DNA of 64,000 nucleotides from Typhlomys cinereus (GCA_023101885.1 JALPQD010000206.1:1949607-2013606), one strand, 5' to 3'. Positions 11,172 through 24,320 are shown, counted from the first letter of the stretch. Numbers and translations are program-made. Notes: a model not told the origin generated them from the letters alone.

Positions 11172-13988
11172 GAATCTCATTTTTGATTGAAAATTAAGAA
11201 TTTCTGAAGAAGTAATATGTTTACAGTATGTCAGCTAAGAAGTCAGTTTTGTTTAAATATTATGGCTTGCTAGAAGAGACATTTGGAACTATAGAATCCT
11301 ATTTGCTCATTGCTGCTGATGTCATCTTGAAACTCACTATCTTTTTGAAATGAGTGGCTATACTTTTGGAATAGTTAATGTTCACAGCAAAACTGAACAG
11401 GAAGAAAAGAGAGGTACCACTTATTCCTTGATGCAACAAATACCATATCTCCCTTATCATTCCTTATCACAGAGATGCAATTTTTAAAACTTCTGAACCT
11501 AACTGAAGGCATCCTTAACATACACATGCTATAATTCATGAAATTATACTCAAAGTTGAAATTTTACAGGGTTTTATGTATTCAATGACTGCGACAATTG
11601 TACAGTCATGTAGCAATCATAGTATCACAAAATTGTTTCAGAGTCCTAAGAGTCACTACATATTTTATTTATACAACCAACAAATTATATTTTGTCATTC
11701 AGTTGCCATTTTTTTCCAAATTCATAATTGTCTAGCTGTTTGATAAAACTGAGCCAAAGGTCAAGTGAGGATTTAACCTTTTGTGAAATCTTTTCTTACT
11801 TGAACAACTTGAGTTCAGAATATATCTACAAAAAGGAAACCTGTCTAATTGATGAGAATATGATGTTTTCCTCTAAACCTTCAAACATTCAAATTGAGGA
11901 ATTTCAAGACAGTCCATTTTTGGCATATCCTTCTATAATGGTAAGACCTATTTAGGAGCATTCTAGAATTTCAAAATACTACATTATTAAATCAACACTA
12001 CATAATTTAATCTGTCCACAAATAACTGTAATCATATATTTTATAAAAGATTCAATTGTGTCTATATCAGTAAAAGACGTCAGAAAACCACCAGTTCTCA
12101 ATTGGCACAATCCTTAATAAAACATAACCATCAAACCTCAGAGACATGTAACTGTTATTTTGGCTCATGGTTTTGAAAATATATAGAACACTGTGCTGGC
12201 ATGATTGGTTCCTACATAATGCATCTGTATCTTTCTCTTGGGGCTAGAGATTAGTCTATATGATTTGAAAACAAATACATTCCATGTATGGTAAAGCAAC
12301 GTGAAAACAGGTAGTAACCATTAAATGTATCTGTATCTATTGATAATTTTTGGAGAAGAAATTCATGAACAAACTCAAAAGCATGGCACTGAAATTTGGT
12401 CTCCGTTGGGAAGAAAAGGATGAAGGAAGTAATGAATATATATGGTATGTATCTATACACAGGCACTGGCAGAAATGCAGTCTTTCAGCAATACATTAAC
12501 CATAAGGAAATATCAAAAGTTTTAAGTAGTGTATCTAAGTATTTGCAGAATTAAATCTGTAATTCTGCAATCATTAATTAAGATTTTGTCAGTCATAACT
12601 GCAAGATATTGAAATGATTCACCTAGACCTAGAAAGTTTACCTAATAGTCGATCTTCATTTTCTTCCTCTTTAGTCTAGCTGAAGAAAAATAAAGTACAA
12701 AATAAAAAGGAAGAGATTTCCTCAACATTATGAATAGATTTAGCATGAAGCTATGATTTTATTTTGCTTTCATAAAACAAGCCACATCCTGCAATATTTC
12801 CAACTTTCCTAAGAGTAAGCTGCCATTTTCTTGCAACCAAAATGAAACAATCATGCAAAATCAAATGAAGTACTTACAGATATAATTTTCTAAAAGAAAA
12901 AATATTACATTTTTAGATATTTTTGATATTTTTTAAATAGGCAGGCTATTCCAGATAGCATTCTTCACTTAAACTAATTTAATATTTTAAATGATATCTA
13001 CTGATAGCATCCTTTTTAAGGCTGCTAACATCAGGTAAGGATTATGAAATATTATCTATCTATTGCATTAAACTAGAATGATGTATTCTTGCGACTAATA
13101 CCTTCTTTTATTATTACTATTTTAATGAACATTAGTTTCTTTCTAATGTAGTCGTATTCTAACTTTGTCCAGTTTATAGTATTTATCATAAGAAAGCACT
13201 GAAATTAATGAGATGCAGAGAGGAGAACACGGTCTCTGACCCCCACATTTCAAGCTTCATTTCATGGTATCTCTACCACTTAATGGTAGATGAGGCAGCA
13301 ATTTGACTGGATGTCAGTGCAATAGCAATTCAAACTATTGTGTGTTGCACATACTTCTGAATGGAAAAGGCATATTATGGTCCACTTTGGGCAATCAGGG
13401 AGATTTTTCTCTCTTTGGACAAGTTATGAATGTTCTGTCACACATATAATTTGAACAGCTCAAAGCTCAATTTGTTTCCAGGTTTAACATTAGTACTATG
13501 CTGATTCTTAGGAAACTCGACTAATACTGATGTACATTTTTGGTTTCAAAGAATGACTTTTTGCAATGGGGCTAATTATATGTCTATTGCAGCTTCAGAT
13601 CCTGAGGACAGTTAATTCCTTAGAAACTCAAATAAGTGTATAAGAAGCTCTAAAATTGAAATGGGTGCATTTTTGAATTTGGAAAAGACAAAAAGATGAT
13701 TATGATATGAATTTCACATATATCCATTGTATTTTCTTATTCAAATTTCTCATCTATGAGGCAAGTCCTCAAAGATATGATATTCCATGACTTTCAACTT
13801 TACAACAGAGATTTTTGGATTATCCCTGCTTTCTAGTTATATGTCATGAACATTTTCCCTGCACACATTTCACCCAACCTTGCCTTGTACAATGGTGTGC
13901 TATAGAAAAAAATTGAAGAATCTCATTGTTTGAAAATTTGTGTTCATATGATGAGCTTGTTATAGATTCAAAGTGATTATTGAACTTG

Positions 13989-14065
13989 ACTTTAATATTT
14001 ACTTTTATCCATAATTTTAATGAATAACCTTCAATGTTTGCTTTTATCCATAATTTTAATGAATA
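13989..14065. repeat. Two-copy tandem duplication, 39-bp period
   Basis: cttttatccataattttaat plus gaata occurs exactly at 14002-14026 and again at 14041-14065. The preceding bases are also similar, giving about two copies with a 39-bp period. Confidence 0.85.
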
Positions 14066-15795
14066 ATTTTTGAAATATAACTTTTTTCTAGGCAATTTAA
14101 AATAACAATAGAAACATGCCTTAGCTGTTAACTTTTCTGATTTCTGTTGCATTTTTCTCTTTAACTGTTTGAAAATTCATGTATTGTAAAGGCATCATGC
14201 TATTTCAAAGGTGTAGTTTGGTGACAGTATGTGTATTTAAACTTGAACCATCAACATTGTATCCACAAGTTTCTGTAATTCTTTTTTTCTTGCAAAACTT
14301 TAACAGACACTTTATAGTTTAATCATAGCCTTCTATTTTTTGCATAATCCATGGAATCATTATTCTGTTCATTGTCCCTATCAGTTTTAATACTATGGGA
14401 ACTTCATGTAAGTAGAATTGGAATATCTGCCCTTTTGTAATTGTTTGATTTCCCCTATCATGATATCATCAAATTTTATTGATGCATCATGTGCTAGAGA
14501 TATTTATGTAGTCTATCATAACAGAGAGTCAGCTACTGAGCATGTGAAATGAAAGTAGTATAGTTTAAGATTGCATTTACATTTGCATGCTGACATAGCT
14601 CCTAGGCTCTGTATTCTATAGCACATTCAATCTATGTGGTCTGCTTTTTGTGAGTTAGCAACTTTTATTATGATTTTCATTGCTATTATGTATTATAGTG
14701 TTGATCATGTATGTCATCTCAGATTCAACCATTATCACAAGAAAGGTATCTATTTTAAATTCATAATGCATTTATGCCTTATGATCTTTTCACAAGTATA
14801 TAAAATAGTGCATGATTTTAACTCACTTGACTTTTCTTATGACTTTGTATACTTTATTTTTACAAGTCATTGAATTTTATAATGATAGTAATTACAACTG
14901 CAATCATATTTCAGGCTTCATTACTTGAAATGGTCATTATGTTTGGTAAAAATTCTAATTAACACTAGTGGTTTTTTGTGTGTTTATTTTTTATTTGTTT
15001 TTGTATTCTGGAATTTTCAAATTGATTTTGGCTTTTGTTTTTAATTTCTGACTTCTTTATGGAAGCATACAATATATAAAGCTTTCCTTCAGAAACCTTC
15101 AGACAATGTCTGCTGTTCTCCATCTTCAACATGAGTTCAAATAGATAGAGTCTTAGACTTCCCTAGTTTCCAGAATTTTTGCACTGCTTGATATATTTCA
15201 GTTTTATCCTACTTTCTTTTCTGTTAAATTTCAAATGGCTTACAGACAATCCTGAAGTTACAACTCCACAGTGGAATATCTGCCCTTTTAGAAAGCAGAC
15301 TTTCTAAATTGCTTCCTGTTTGAGACAGATGTTTCACCCACACAAGTGGTTAGAAAGTTGCTTAGATGTACAACTCTGAATTTAACATCATATTTTCTCA
15401 TAACCCTGGAACCATTGATTGATTAATCATACCTTGCTATAGATTTTGCAAAGCCATTATCATGAGCTTGCTACTTTATAGGTTACTTGTTACTTGTTTG
15501 ATCTGAAAACAAAACAACCATTATTTTCTTTTCCATTCTTTGCTTTTTTTAAACTAAAACTTGACATTATAAATTATAGGTAGAACTTGTGTGCTCATCT
15601 GTAAGAATTTGTCATGTTTGTTTAGTGGGAATTCTCTTCAAGCTCAGTGATTGATCTGATTTTCTGGGTCATCTGTGATAATTAAATCAAAACTCTCTGG
15701 GTTTCTCTTGAAACATCTGATATAAGCTGTTTTCCTTTTTCATTCATGATTCCGTGATAGCATACTCTGACCTAAGCAAGTAAAATGAGAAAGGG

Positions 15796-15865
15796 TTTAT
15801 TTATTTACTTATTTGTTCATTTATTTATTTATTATCTATCTATCAACTATTTATTTATTTATTTA

Positions 15866-15900
<35 letters not shown>

Positions 15901-15928
15901 TGTGTGAGAGTGTGTGTGTGTGTGTGTA
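15796..15928. repeat. Compound microsatellite (TTTA)n then (TG)n
   Basis: TTTA/TTTG-like units run to about 15866, followed by TG dinucleotides with small interruptions. It may be the tail of a decayed SINE, but no SINE body can be recognised next to it. Confidence 0.85.
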
Positions 15929-16298
15929 TGTGTTTCAATTTGTAGTTAGTAGGGATAGAATCCTCATGGAGGGAAAGCATGATTGTTGGCAAATGATGCA
16001 TCTAAACAGAATAATCAGAGAGAACGAGTCAAGATACAGGATAGAACTATAAAACATCACATGCATCTTCAGCACAAAGGACATACATCTTCATCAAGAT
16101 TCCATCTCTTCTTAATTCCATGATCTTTATAAACAGTTCCAACTGCAAGGGGCCAAGTGTTAGGATATTCGCTTACAAAGAGAATTCCATATTGAAATCA
16201 CAAAATAAGTTTTTGTGTCTTTTTGGACATATCACATGCATTAAGATCAGATTCATTGCATTTCTGAAGAGTAAGGCTCTTTTAAAGTATTACTTCCC

Positions 16299-16966
16299 AG
16301 TCTAGATTATAGCTTGATTGTTAGAGCGTTTACCTAGTGTGATTGTTAAACCTGGGTGTCAACTTGACACACCTGATATCAAGTAAATTGGGCTGAGATC
16401 ACACCTGGAAGGATTAACTGAGACCACTTGGAAGGATTATACCTGGCCTAGATCCCATCAGAATCTCCAAAGATCTCAGGATCTTCCCAGTACTGCATCA
16501 TACAAAAAGGAGCCATCAAAAAGAAGAGATGCTTCTTGCAGCTGTTCTAGGAATCAATCTTCCTTCTGGCCACTGGTTTCTTCAACCCTTTAACCTTCCA
16601 ACTCTCCAAGTCATTGACTAGACTAAAGACTCTAAGAATTCTTCAGCCTTCAGCCATCTCCCACTTGACTATCAAATTGAGCAGGTACTGGCAGCCATCG
16701 TTGGACTACTTCGGCCATATCTGTAAACCAACTCTATAGATATAGATATAGATTCATTGTGTCAATTCTGCATCTCTAGAGAATCTGACTAATACACCTA
16801 GCATGCACAGACCTTGAGTTTAAACACCAGCATACCACACAGTGGGAAAGTTGGCATGAAATTGTAACCTAAAGACACAGGAGGTCAAGGCACCTTGATT
16901 ACACAGGAAGTTTGAGGAGAGTCTGGGTGATAGGAGACACTGTGTCAAAAATAAAAAAATACTGCT
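16299..16966 (+). mobile_element. B4-like SINE (ID head plus B1-like tail) split by a solo LTR
   Basis: 16299-16337 (agcttgattgttagagcgtt tacctag) and 16797-16850 (cctagcatgcacagaccttg) together form an ID-like tRNA head with the typical GCCTAGCATG core. 16850-16966 resembles the B1-like right half and ends gtgtcaaaaataaaaaaat. The LTR at 16338-16796 sits inside it. The order shows that the SINE is older than the LTR. Confidence 0.75.
16338..16796 (+). mobile_element. ERVL-like solo LTR (MLT2/RMER15-like)
   Basis: A 459-bp unit starting TGTGATTGTTAAACCTGG and ending GAATCTGACTAATACA, with TG...CA termini. The gtgtcaacttgaca motif near the start and ctctagagaatctgactaat near the end are typical of ERVL LTRs of MLT2/RMER15 type. 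It is flanked by an exact 5-bp TSD, CCTAG, at 16333-16337 and 16797-16801. No interior is present, so it is a solo LTR left by LTR-LTR recombination. Confidence 0.85.
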
Positions 16967-17899
16967 TTTGATAGTGAAATAGTATTAATTACACATAATT
17001 CATTGTAGATATTAAGTAGATATTCTATTGGAAAATAGTGCATAGCAGTCTATGGTTTTAAGTGACTTGTTAACTACATCTCTCTTCGTCTTTCTTTTTC
17101 TGTTTCTCTGTTTCCACGTGCAAATGTACTGTACTATGAATTTTGACATTGACTTATGTACAACAAAGGAATACAGAAATGAAATGTACCTAAATGCAAG
17201 GACCATTACTTTTAGTAATGTGGCAAGGAAACATATCATGACAAAAACATATTATATAGAAAAAAATTCTCTTCATATCTGGGAAGTGCAAGAGAAAGAA
17301 GAAATCAAGGTCCCAAAATGCTTGTACATAACCCAATGACTAAGGACTTCTTGTTATTCTCACACCCTAAGGACTCCATAAACTTATAATGACACTAACT
17401 TTGGGAGCAAGATTCAAGCTCTGGTTCTCTGATGGACATCCCATGCCCAAACTGTAGCACACACTGAAACTTGACCAACAATTCCACATATTTTTTGGAA
17501 TTCACTAATTTAATAATATGTTAAAATCAAGTGATCATAAATTTATATAAAATTAGAGTAATTACAGGAAGATACTTAATTTCATTGACAAAACTTAGGC
17601 TAACTCTTTCTCTTGTCTTCTGCTTCAGCTCAGTGAGGGAAGTATTCTTATCAATACCAGCAAGGAAATGGTAATCCACTATCAGCATTCAACAATGATT
17701 ATACAAAAAATATACCCAGTTTTTCTACTTTTTTGTTACAAAGTTCTCACCTTCGGGCACAGTTTGTTTTCTTTGAGCAAGGATTATGACAGACTAAGTT
17801 TAAAAGTAAAGGGTTTTATCCTTAAACTAGTCCCAAGGAAAAGTCAAATTATTTTATATAGGATTTAACTAAAGCAAGTAAATTATCCCAACAAGAACT
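16967..17899. other. AT-rich unassigned DNA
   Basis: Nothing recognised. The open frames at 17012-17239 (-) and 17052-17339 (+) overlap on opposite strands, look compositionally random and have no recognisable domain. Confidence 0.4.
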
Positions 17900-18300
17900 C
17901 TTTTAAGTTACTTTTCTTTTTTCAACTGTGAGACAAACAACCAAACGTAACTTAAAGGCTTAGAAAGGACAATTTATTTGAATTAATTCCAGAAGGGGCA
18001 TATTTATCCATAATGGTGGTAATCAGGTAACATAAGATCCAAATGGAGACAGAAGTACGAGGCTGGTTCAGGTGACAACAATCATTATCAGGAGGACAAA
18101 GAAAGCAAGAGGAAAATGAAAGGAAAGTTATTAAACCTCAAGACCCATCCATTGTGACATGCTTTTCTATAGCAAAGATCCATCCTAAAAGGCGTCATAA
18201 CATTCACAAACATTAACATCAGCTAAGGATGCACACACATGATCTTGTGGGGAACAACTTATATTCAAATAGTGATACTCATGGACAGTTAGTCTTTTGT
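17900..18300 (-). mobile_element. Decayed MaLR (MT-like) LTR
   Basis: The antisense order of landmarks follows rodent MT-type LTRs: ttacttttc near 17908, acaatttatttgaatt near 17970, ccatccattgtgacatgc near 18147, and ggggaacaacttatattcaa near 18250. Ends are approximate and no TSD was found. Similarity is by pattern recall only. Confidence 0.5.
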
Positions 18301-21300
18301 TTCTTTATTTTTTTTCTTCCTCAACAAAAATATCCTGCCACAAGATTGCATACTCATAAATTATTGTCCCGTAAAACAAATGAACAAAGAGTCTTAAAGA
18401 TAAGACAATGGAAATGTTTTTCTTACATTAGGAACTTCAAGTCTTAATTCAGAAAGGATGTTCAATATAAGGAGCAAACACATCATCATTATCCCTTAGG
18501 TATTATGTCATATCCTTTGGGTAATTCCAAACTTTAATGTAATATTTTTCTTCACCTATGCTAATTTATTCCCGTTATTTCTATCTCATCTCATTGGCAG
18601 CTCACCAGCAATTCACAACTGAAATGTTCTTCTAGACATACATGTCTCTTTTGATTTTAATGCCTGTCAATAGAATTGTCACAAGGCAAAGCTTCTATTG
18701 AGAGCAGTGTGCATGACAGTAGTCTGCTAATCTAGCTAAATGTGAAGATGCTCAAAACGGAATTAAAGCAACAACTAATTTTTAATTGCATTTGAAAGAT
18801 TCTAACGATATATTCCCCATACAGCTTTTAAATAGGTTCAACATATGGAATGGTCTCTGAGGTTGCTTTAATTTTTATCTTGACATTCCTCCAATGAGAC
18901 ATAAAATTAATTCCTTTTCTGAGAATTTATATTTTTCTCAATCGTTCAGCTTCAAACTATCTTGGAAAAGATACTTTTAAAAATGTGAAACTTAACTTGC
19001 TATTTACAGGAGTCCTATATTTCAGATGCTTAACCTTCCAGACTCCTTCCTGTTCACCCAAGTGCCAATGAATGTCTTCATATTTCCTTGCCTCATATTA
19101 GATTTCTTCCCAATTTCATTCTGCAAAGTAAATACGACCTAAGTTTTCATCATTTGATGATGTTTTCTAGATTCTTCCCCATTACTCATTCCCTCGTGAT
19201 TAATTAATTCTGAATTACATTTTACAGGCATCTGACTACTGGAATTGCTTCAAATGGGAAGTTACTATTGGGAAGCAAAATGTAAGTTCAATATAAAACT
19301 TCAAATTAATTAAAATGTATGGCAAGAGCAACATGATCTTCTCCAGCAGACTTCCCTATTGAGTTTCTATTTTTATTTTCTCTAGAGTCTTGGTGAGGAA
19401 GATGATTGCCAATGATGCAAATATTTCTAAAGGGCTTCAAATCTGTTAAAATATTTTTTTCTACTATAAAAAGAAATAAAGCAGAGAATTGCATGTCTAC
19501 AGAGCTGTATTTGAAGATGCCATTTGATATTAAATTTTATAATTTTTACTATTGTCACCTCTGTTTCTAAAGCGAAAAAAAGTAATTTGGTAACAGTAGC
19601 TGATAACTAATAGGACCAACATAGCACTACATAGAAATGAATATTTCTAAGTAGTACATCGGAAAGCAGATTTAGTTCTTTCTGCTTATATGCAGATGCT
19701 ATTTCTTCCAATCTACAGAGCAAATCTTATCCTCAGACATCTCTTACCACTCAGTGGCACACAGTGGTTCTTTTATATTGCAAAAAAATCACAACAGAAA
19801 GCCATGTATAAAAGAAACGTAGTGGAAAATAATCAACAAATGTGTTGAGGCATTGACACATTAATTAATCAAAATACCCATGTACAGCACAGCTTCAAAG
19901 TCACAGGACAGGTTAAAGGAGAAACCAATTCCTCAAATGATATAAGGCATCAATATGTCAATTAATGGAATTTTTTCTTAGTATTAACTGGCCTCATCTA
20001 GCGATTATGGTGTGTAATTGTCGTAGATGTCATCAGTAGTTTTATCCATAGTCACTCATATTTCTATGAGTGACTTCTTTTGTATTAACTGTAGCTGAAA
20101 AACTGTCCATATCTTCTTTCATCATGAAACAGGGAAAACACACGGAACTAATTTCTGTGTATCCTCTTAGATCTAATCACATTAGTCTTTCAGTTGACAA
20201 GAACCAAAATAATGGGCTTCAAGTTTTGTTTTGTTTTGTCCTATGATTATCAATGTAAACTATCCTTTGCCTCAGCTATAAGTATAAAAATCATTTAGTT
20301 ATGTGAATACAAAACTACACTCTAAAATAAATAAAACACTTGAATATTCACATAGAGTGAAGGAAATTCAAAATTCTGCATAATTTTGATAATGTTGATC
20401 CATTAAAATTTCTCTACTTTGAGCCTTGAGGTGTAATTCAGTGCTAGAATATTTAACCTCATAACATCCTCCCCAATTTGTATGATGCAAATTTTATTAA
20501 TGTTTTGTTAATTTATATATTAATTTATTAATGTTTGTGCTTTTTCGTCAGTGTCAATTTTATCTGCAGTTCTAGACAAAGGAGGAGATCAGGCCCTTGG
20601 CATTTATGTTTTATATTCTTTGGTTTTGGACATCCAATGAGTGAGCTTCATTGGAAGTTTGGTGTGAGTGTAACAAAATGTAATTAGTTGTCAAAACAGT
20701 CATATTTTTGTAAAAATCAAATTAAAATTAATGTAAATTAAAAGATACCCAGAAACCAAACAACAGAAATCCATGTAATGAAATTGCTCTTCAATAAAAT
20801 TTCATAATGTTCTTAAATAGGATGTTTTCATGCTACAATTCTTTCCACTATTTATTTTTATCTCATTTTAACTTTTAATAAGCCAATATGTTCTTTTAAA
20901 TATAGAATTAAAATGGCATTACTTGCTTCATGGTAATAGAAAGCTTTTCTCCTGTGGTAGACCATCTGAGGGTATGACCTTAAAGAGAAAATATTTCATA
21001 TCTCCACATTTTGAAGCTCTGAATCCTTTTTATAATAGGTTTCATTCATTTACTTGTCAAAAGTCAGTTGGAGTTAAGCTCTGAAAGGAACATGGTCTTG
21101 CGTGGAGCCATTCTTTTAGAGATAGCTATTAAATATTTAACAGGATATGAAATCTGCCACTGCAGTAGGTTCTCACAGCAAGATTAATCTGAGGGAGCAC
21201 ATTATGCTCAAACACCGTTCTTTAACAATGAGCAATTTTGTTTGTATTCTGATAGATTATCCTGCCATCTAGTTTCTAAGCTAGTAACTAATATTCTCTT

Positions 21301-21929
21301 TGATTGTTTGTCTTAACTGCATGTGCTTTTTTTTAACAAAGCTAACCTTTCTGAATTTTGAAAAATCACTATTTGAATATACAAAACTCTATATTTCTAA
21401 ACAATCTTTAGATGATGAAGAACTTATATAGTATGGCCACTAAGGATATAACTTCACAGAAAAAAAAAAAACATTGATTAAAGGCAGAATTTAAAAGCTT
21501 TTACTGATTTATTGAATAATCAAATTTTCCAGCTTAGCCTTGGACTCAGACATTCTTTTCTATATTATAATTCCTTTTAATTTAAAAAGCTAAAAAATTA
21601 ACAAATGAGTTGTTTTAACTATGTTTATGTTATAATTTGACATTATGAGACAATTTTAATCGTATATTAATATATACAGGACTTTTACAGCACCCTCTTC
21701 AGAGCTCAGGTGATATTATGGAAGAGGGAATAGAAAGAATATAAGAAAGAACTGAAGTTGGGGAGAAAAACTGTGCAGCTGTGACTTCTGAACAAGACAT
21801 GACCATTGCTCTCACAGTACATACTCATGGCTCCTATGATTCACAATGTTTCAGAAAGCCATTCCAACTAATGTTTCAGAAAATCACTCCCAATTCTCTA
21901 CTTGTCTGCCATTGTTCCATAATCAAGTC
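18301..21929. other. AT-rich unassigned DNA, possible ID-like remnant
   Basis: 3.6 kb without a convincing gene. 20419-20475 (gagccttgaggtgtaattca, then gtgctagaatatttaacctc) resembles a decayed ID/B4 head on the + strand, but no tail is visible. Poly(A) and poly(T) tracts are scattered through it. Confidence 0.4.
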
Positions 21930-23640
21930 AAAGTTATATGGTTTCAGAATCATTGATGGGGAATTTAAATCAGGGCAACCTAACCTCTCCCCGTCTTAAG
22001 GCTTTGGGAACTTCACAGAAGAGAGGGCGGTGAGATTGTAAAAACTTAGAGATAGGAAGATTCATGGTTGCATCAAAAATGATGAATTACTGGAATTTGC
22101 TGGGAAATGGATGTCATTAGAAACAATTATATTAAGTGAAGTATCCCAAACCCAGAAAATTAAGCGCCGTATGTATTCCCTAATAGGTGGCTCCTAGTAC
22201 CAAATTCACCCAGCCCACATTGAGACACTCAAAAGTAAACCTATGTAACACAGTAATTGCAAGGATTATGAACAAGAGAGATGGGGTAGGAGGGCCACAC
22301 CAGAAACAAGGAGAGAGGGGACCATGTTACAGCAGAGAAAATAGGCCTCCATCAAGGTCTGCAAGTAAGTAATGAGAAACCTGGTTAAGTTCACAGACAT
22401 TCTTTCCTGATCTCACCAGAAGGGGAGGGCATATAGTCTACCAGATAAAAAGTAATCATTTTGCAAATGGGTGATGGACCCCTCCCTCACTGAGGTTTCC
22501 TACTCTTATTACATCTACCCTTGAATGTGCTATTATAACAAGACTCCAGTTTAACAGCTTTTTGTCTCTGACCAGGGGGTGACATACAGTGCCCAGCAGG
22601 ATGGAGTGAAGGGCATTGCAGGAGCAGCAAAACTGCAAAAGAAAATCAACAAACCACAATCCAGAACTTCAGAGACTCTATATCAATCACATAGAACTAG
22701 GACAGCCTAATCTCTCCCCATCCTGGAGCTCAGGGACATTTACGGAAGAGGAGGCGGTAAGATTGTAAGAGCAAAAGGATGGGAGGAACAACGATTTGCA
22801 AGATTCTCAACAATAGTTGGGGCCAAAGCAATCATAATGGGACTTTGCATGCCCTGCGCAATGTCCAGCGCACTGTTGCCCTCATAAAGTCTAGCATCTG
22901 TTAAGGGCACCGAGATCCCTGGAGACAAGGGATTGACAGCCATAGTAGTGCTCCTATGCTTAAGAGGAACAAGAGAAAGGGCTTATGGAAATGCCACTGG
23001 GTCCTTATATGTCATCGGAGAGGAGGACCCAGTGGAGAGTCAGGCGTACACAATAAAGGACTCTCTGGGAATTGGGGGGAGGCACTTGGGGATGGGGAGG
23101 GAGAGGAGGGGGAGGAGGAGTTTCGGGGGGAGGAGGGGGGAGGGAGGGAACTGTTAAAAAATTTAAAAATGTATAATTACATTTTTAATAAAAAAAGGAA
23201 GATTCATGGTTGGACAAGACATTCCATTCAAGGCAAGACTGCTGCATCTAGTAACTCACTACAGTGAGACTTGTCCTTACCAGACCTGCATAATGATTGA
23301 CATACCAACATGCCCCCATAGGAATTCAAGAAAGAAAAGAACATGCAGTAGCAACCTGGGGTCTAAAGCTTGATGAGTTAAGGGAAGTGAAATGCCTCTA
23401 TCAGTGGAGTGGCCCAAAGAGAAGCACCTTAGTGTACCACAGAAGCCTGAACTCCAACAAGAGTAGAAAAGCCAGTGGGAACTCTGCGGTCCTTAGAAGC
23501 ATAAAGACAGGAGATAGTGGGAGGGATTGATGAAGGAAGGAAGGGAATGGAAGGGAGGGGAATGTAGTGAAGCAAGGACGAGTACTTAATATGTTAGTAA
23601 AAGTAGAAACAAAATTTAAAAAGAAGAAAAAAAATGACAA
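21930..23640 (+). mobile_element. Older LINE-1 3' UTR, split by a younger LINE-1
   Basis: About 21930-22054 and 23213-23640 match the older L1 3' UTR type also seen at 32380-33245 (gggcaacctaacctctcc; cactacagtgagacttgtcc; gaagcaccttagtgtaccac) and end in A-rich sequence near 23640. The 5' limit is uncertain. The younger L1 at 22071-23196 interrupts it. Confidence 0.7.
22071..23196 (+). mobile_element. Young LINE-1, 5'-truncated, nested in an older LINE-1
   Basis: Starts in the ORF2 C-terminal region (aatgatgaattactggaatt), has the ORF2 stop near 22195, then the full 3' UTR including a very G-rich tract (about 23077-23155) and an A-rich tail. No inversion. TSD ggaagattcatggttg, 16 of 16, at 22055-22070 and 23197-23212. 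It is inserted in the same orientation into an older L1 3' UTR. Confidence 0.93.
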
Positions 23641-24020
23641 CAGGAAAAAATGCATTTTGTCATTGAAATTGCATCATGTGTTTTGAAGACCAATCCACTG
23701 AAGCAGTTTTGAGAATCTAAGCACATAATGATCATTAAAACATCATTTCATGTTCTCAAATTTGTAGGCTTCATTCTCTGCCTTGGATGTATGGGGCTTA
23801 TCTTTTAACAGTATATCACTCATTCCAGAAGTAGACATAAGTGTTCTACCTAACCAAAGACCAACTTATGAATATGAAAATAAAAGATTTTTTGCCCAAA
23901 GCAATTTGGTTTGGTCAAATGAAATACAAGTTCAAAATTTACCATCCTCTAATTCTGTAAGAGGTTTATTGTGTATATCATATATTCTACTATCTACTAT
24001 TCATACATAAAGCCCTATCT

Positions 24021-24309
24021 GGGGCTGGAGAGGTAGCTCAGGGGTTAAGCCTCTGAATTGCAGGAGGAAGGTCCTGAGTTCGAATCCTAGACCCCAGCGT
24101 ACAGACGCCGGGCGGAAGCGGGGGCGGCCTGCGTTTCCGGTCTTGCCTGTGAATCCCCAGGCAGAGTAAACAAGGAGGAGGTGGAAGCGGTCCATGGTGG
24201 TTCCCGAATTCGCCCGTGGTTCTACACACACACATACACACATACATACACACATGCGCACACACGCATACATGCACAATTGAATAAATAATAAAAAAAT
24301 TAAAAAAAG
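24021..24309 (+). mobile_element. Young tRNA-derived SINE
   Basis: Starts ggggctggagaggtagctca, continues with the family's B box (GAGTTCGAATCC), GC-rich body, CA-rich block and an attgaataaataataaaa-type tail. The TSD is aaagccctatc at 24009-24019 and aaagcccgatc at 24310-24320 (one mismatch). Confidence 0.9.
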
Positions 24310-24320
24310 AAAGCCCGATC

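Larger units (their letters stand above)
11185..16298. other. Long AT-rich stretch without recognisable genes
   Basis: About 5 kb with no convincing exon, RNA gene or named repeat. It contains a 39-bp tandem duplication (13989-14065) and a compound TTTA/TG microsatellite (about 15796-15928). Open frames are short and AT-biased. Very old repeats may be present but cannot be recognised by eye. Confidence 0.5.

Noticed and set aside
13989..14065. Spaced repeats considered as a CRISPR-like array
   Set aside because: Only two copies, AT-rich, in a rodent genome; it is a simple tandem duplication.
24021..24090. tRNA-like head with A- and B-box-like sequences
   Set aside because: It belongs to a dispersed SINE with a TSD, lacks a complete cloverleaf and is not a tRNA gene. 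The same applies to the other SINE copies.
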